Assembly (NCBI GenBank): GCA_947374445.1
Contig: CANCBY010000125.1
Location: forward strand, 1-7,032
Origin: Pseudobdellovibrionaceae bacterium
GTDB lineage: Bacteria > Bdellovibrionota > Bdellovibrionia > Bdellovibrionales > Bdellovibrionaceae
Direction of reading: 5' to 3'
Length of the DNA: 7,032 bases
Shown: piece after piece, positions 5,647 to 7,032 of the stretch
Layout: every line of letters starts with the position of its first letter
Numbering within the stretch: the first letter of the stretch is position 1
The notes under the pieces: generated by a model
Told to the model about the DNA's origin: nothing
Databases searched by the model: none
What the model saw: only the letters and a program-made list of their open reading frames with translations
Made by a program: the position numbers and the translations under genes

Positions 5647-6741
5647 ATGCAAAAGCTATTTTCAAACTCATTTTTCAAACGCCTCTCATTCTTGATTTTA
5701 TTTGGATTCACAACCAATATCACTATAGCACAAAGCCCGCCTCACGATATTTCTGTCGTTCTCCAGAACAATTTTTGGCTGAGTGAGTGGACTGAGTTTG
5801 AAGTGCCAGAAGGCCTTGCAAGCTTTCAAATTTTAAGCTCGGGTTCTAACGAAACCTTGATCCAAGTCACAGATTTGATTGATCCTAACGGCCAGGTTTA
5901 TGTGCAAAGTGGCTCAAGCCCAACACTCAATGCCTACTCTCAGCCCGTACTCAGAAATGTGCTGAGCTCCAACCGGTCCGAAGCCGTAGTTCACGGCATG
6001 GGGACTTTGATTGTCCCTAATAATCCGAAGTTGCCTTCGCCCACTGCGGGCAAATGGAGGATGCGGATCTTAAATCAGACAGAGCCTCTGAAAAAAAAGA
6101 ATAGCTTTGTGATCGTCCAAAAAACCAATGCAGATCTAGCCAAAAATAAACTCGCAGTCCGTGTTTGGATCTCGCCAGAAACCTACTGGAGCGCAGATAC
6201 AAATCGTATTGATAAGCTCCTCGCTGAGACAAAAAATAAATTCTTTAAAGCAGGAATTCAGCTCGAAGTCCTTTCGATTAATTTGCTGCCTAAAAGAATC
6301 ACCAAAGATCTAAAGCTGCCACAGGATATGGAAACTATCGCTCTTCAAAACAACTCCCCAGATTCTATCAATATTTATCTGATGCCGCAGATGGAGTACC
6401 AAAATAAACCCATTAATGGATTGGCTTGCATCGGCGGCCCCGGCGCGAGAGCGGCACCCCCTCATCCTTGCTTTGTCTCTATGTATGCTAGTACTGACGC
6501 TCCGACCGTAGACCTCTCGAGCCAAGCTAAAATCCTAACCCATGAACTGGGTCATTACTTGGGACTTTTTCACACGGTAGACAATGATTACCCAATGATC
6601 GGAAAAGTTTTTGATTTTCTAGACGACACACCCGAAGAGGTCACTGGACAGAATATCATGGACCCAGGAATCCACAATTCATCTCCAAGCTTCTCAAATC
6701 AACAAAAGGCTATTTTACGATTGAGCCCCGCTCTGCAATAG
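5647..6741 (+). CDS. Secreted metzincin-type zinc metalloprotease (pappalysin/M43-like)
   Basis: A 364-aa protein with a signal peptide (MQKLFSNSFFKRL, then a hydrophobic core, and a cut near TIA-Q, residues 26-29). Residues about 35-145 look like a beta-rich accessory domain with LIDPNGQVYV and GKWRMRI, in the style of PPC or P-like domains. The catalytic domain starts around KLAVRVWIS (168-176). It has the full metzincin motif HELGHYLGLFH (299-309: zinc ligands H299, H303, H309; general base E300), DDTPEE (326-331) as in M43 pappalysin-like enzymes, a Met-turn NIMD with M338, and a C-terminal SNQQKAILR helix. C261 and C275 may form a disulfide. The start at 5647 gives a normal signal peptide; the reading frame is open back to a TTG at 5596, which would add 17 polar residues. 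No strong ribosome binding site precedes either. The role may be extracellular or envelope protein degradation; the target is unknown. Confidence 0.88.
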   Translation: MQKLFSNSFFKRLSFLILFGFTTNITIAQSPPHDISVVLQNNFWLSEWTEFEVPEGLASFQILSSGSNETLIQVTDLIDPNGQVYVQSGSSPTLNAYSQPVLRNVLSSNRSEAVVHGMGTLIVPNNPKLPSPTAGKWRMRILNQTEPLKKKNSFVIVQKTNADLAKNKLAVRVWISPETYWSADTNRIDKLLAETKNKFFKAGIQLEVLSINLLPKRITKDLKLPQDMETIALQNNSPDSINIYLMPQMEYQNKPINGLACIGGPGARAAPPHPCFVSMYASTDAPTVDLSSQAKILTHELGHYLGLFHTVDNDYPMIGKVFDFLDDTPEEVTGQNIMDPGIHNSSPSFSNQQKAILRLSPALQ

Positions 6742-6780
6742 ATAAAATTTAAAAATAATTTTGTAAAAATTTGCATTTTA

Positions 6781-6831
6781 AGAGAGCCTAAAGCGCAAAG
6801 ATACTCTAAAACCGCTGCAAAAAGGCTCTCT
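6781..6831 (+). promoter_or_regulatory. Hairpin masking the orn ribosome binding site
   Basis: AGAGAGCCT (6781-6789) pairs exactly with AGGCTCTCT (6823-6831), and a second stem AGCG (6792-6795) with CGCT (6813-6816) can stack inside. The right arm contains the AGG of the likely ribosome binding site and ends one base before the ATG at 6833. If the leader is transcribed from upstream of 6781, this fold would hide the site. No T-tract follows, so it does not look like a terminator for the protease gene. Confidence 0.45.
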
Positions 6832-6832
6832 C

Positions 6833-7032
6833 ATGAACACTCCTCCCAAATTCATCAACAATATCAAAAAATTTCTCTGGATTGACTGTGAAATGACCGG
6901 CCTTGATGTCGACAAAGAAGTCATCATTGAAGTTGCTGCAATTGTTACTGATCTGGATTTCAATATTCTTGATACTTACGAAACCGTTGTCAATCAACCC
7001 AATATTTACATTGAACGCATGGATGACTGGAA
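6833..7032 (+). CDS. orn: Oligoribonuclease (DEDD exonuclease), N-terminal part
   Basis: The first 66 codons of a gene cut by the right edge. The translation contains FLWIDCEMTGLD (14-25) with metal-binding D18 and E20 of the first DEDD exonuclease motif, then EVIIEVAAIVTD (29-40), NILDTYETVVNQP and ERMDDW, which is the characteristic order of oligoribonuclease. It most resembles, from memory, the Orn/REXO2 group, with MTGLD and the MDDW/MSDW element. The enzyme degrades two- to five-nucleotide RNA to monomers and clears pGpG from cyclic-di-GMP breakdown, in the cytoplasm. The start is ATG at 6833, with AAAAAGG 7 nt upstream. It follows the metzincin by 91 bp on the same strand. The rest of the DEDDh motifs lie outside the window. 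Confidence 0.93.
   Translation, partial: MNTPPKFINNIKKFLWIDCEMTGLDVDKEVIIEVAAIVTDLDFNILDTYETVVNQPNIYIERMDDW

Noticed and set aside
6742..6780. AT-rich stretch after the metzincin as a terminator
   Set aside because: Only weak A/T pairings can form and no GC-containing stem leads into a T-run.
6778..6997. Minus-strand open frames opposite the start of orn
   Set aside because: The plus strand here encodes a clear oligoribonuclease N-terminus; the antisense translations have no recognisable features.

Overview
The window is chromosomal DNA of a Gram-negative bacterium with moderate GC content. The gene types (two exported zinc peptidases, a membrane-anchored protein of unknown family, an oligoribonuclease close to mitochondrial REXO2, and an aldehyde dehydrogenase close to animal ALDH8A1) would suit a Bdellovibrio-like predatory or related deltaproteobacterial lineage. 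That placement is an inference from protein flavour only; the window has no rRNA or other phylogenetic marker.

Left part (1-3637, all on the minus strand, read right to left): a tight catabolic operon. Its order is an SDR-fold protein, a luciferase-like (LLM) flavin oxidoreductase, an ALDH8-type semialdehyde dehydrogenase, and the start of a LigB-type class III extradiol ring-cleavage dioxygenase that runs off the left edge. Gaps are 17 bp, a 4-bp overlap, and 19 bp. The dioxygenase and the semialdehyde dehydrogenase together indicate meta-cleavage of an aromatic ring (a catechol, aminophenol or hydroxyanthranilate-type compound), followed by oxidation of the resulting muconic semialdehyde. 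The LLM enzyme would be an upstream oxygenation or redox step. The SDR lacks the usual Tyr-xxx-Lys catalytic pair.

Middle part (3704-5304, minus strand): a translationally coupled pair. The first gene encodes an exported protein with an HESRH (HExxH) zinc-peptidase-like motif and four cysteines. It overlaps by 4 bp a gene for a short, singly anchored membrane protein with a Pro/Glu-rich linker. Neither belongs to a family I can name. Only 66 bp, containing a good dyad, separates this pair from the catabolic operon.

Right part (5305-7032): a roughly 340-bp intergenic region rich in inverted repeats divides the leftward genes from a rightward secreted metzincin (HELGHYLGLFH, pappalysin/M43-like). 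After a 91-bp gap with a hairpin that covers the ribosome binding site comes the start of oligoribonuclease (orn), cut by the right edge. No rRNA, tRNA, CRISPR, insertion sequence or phage element was seen.
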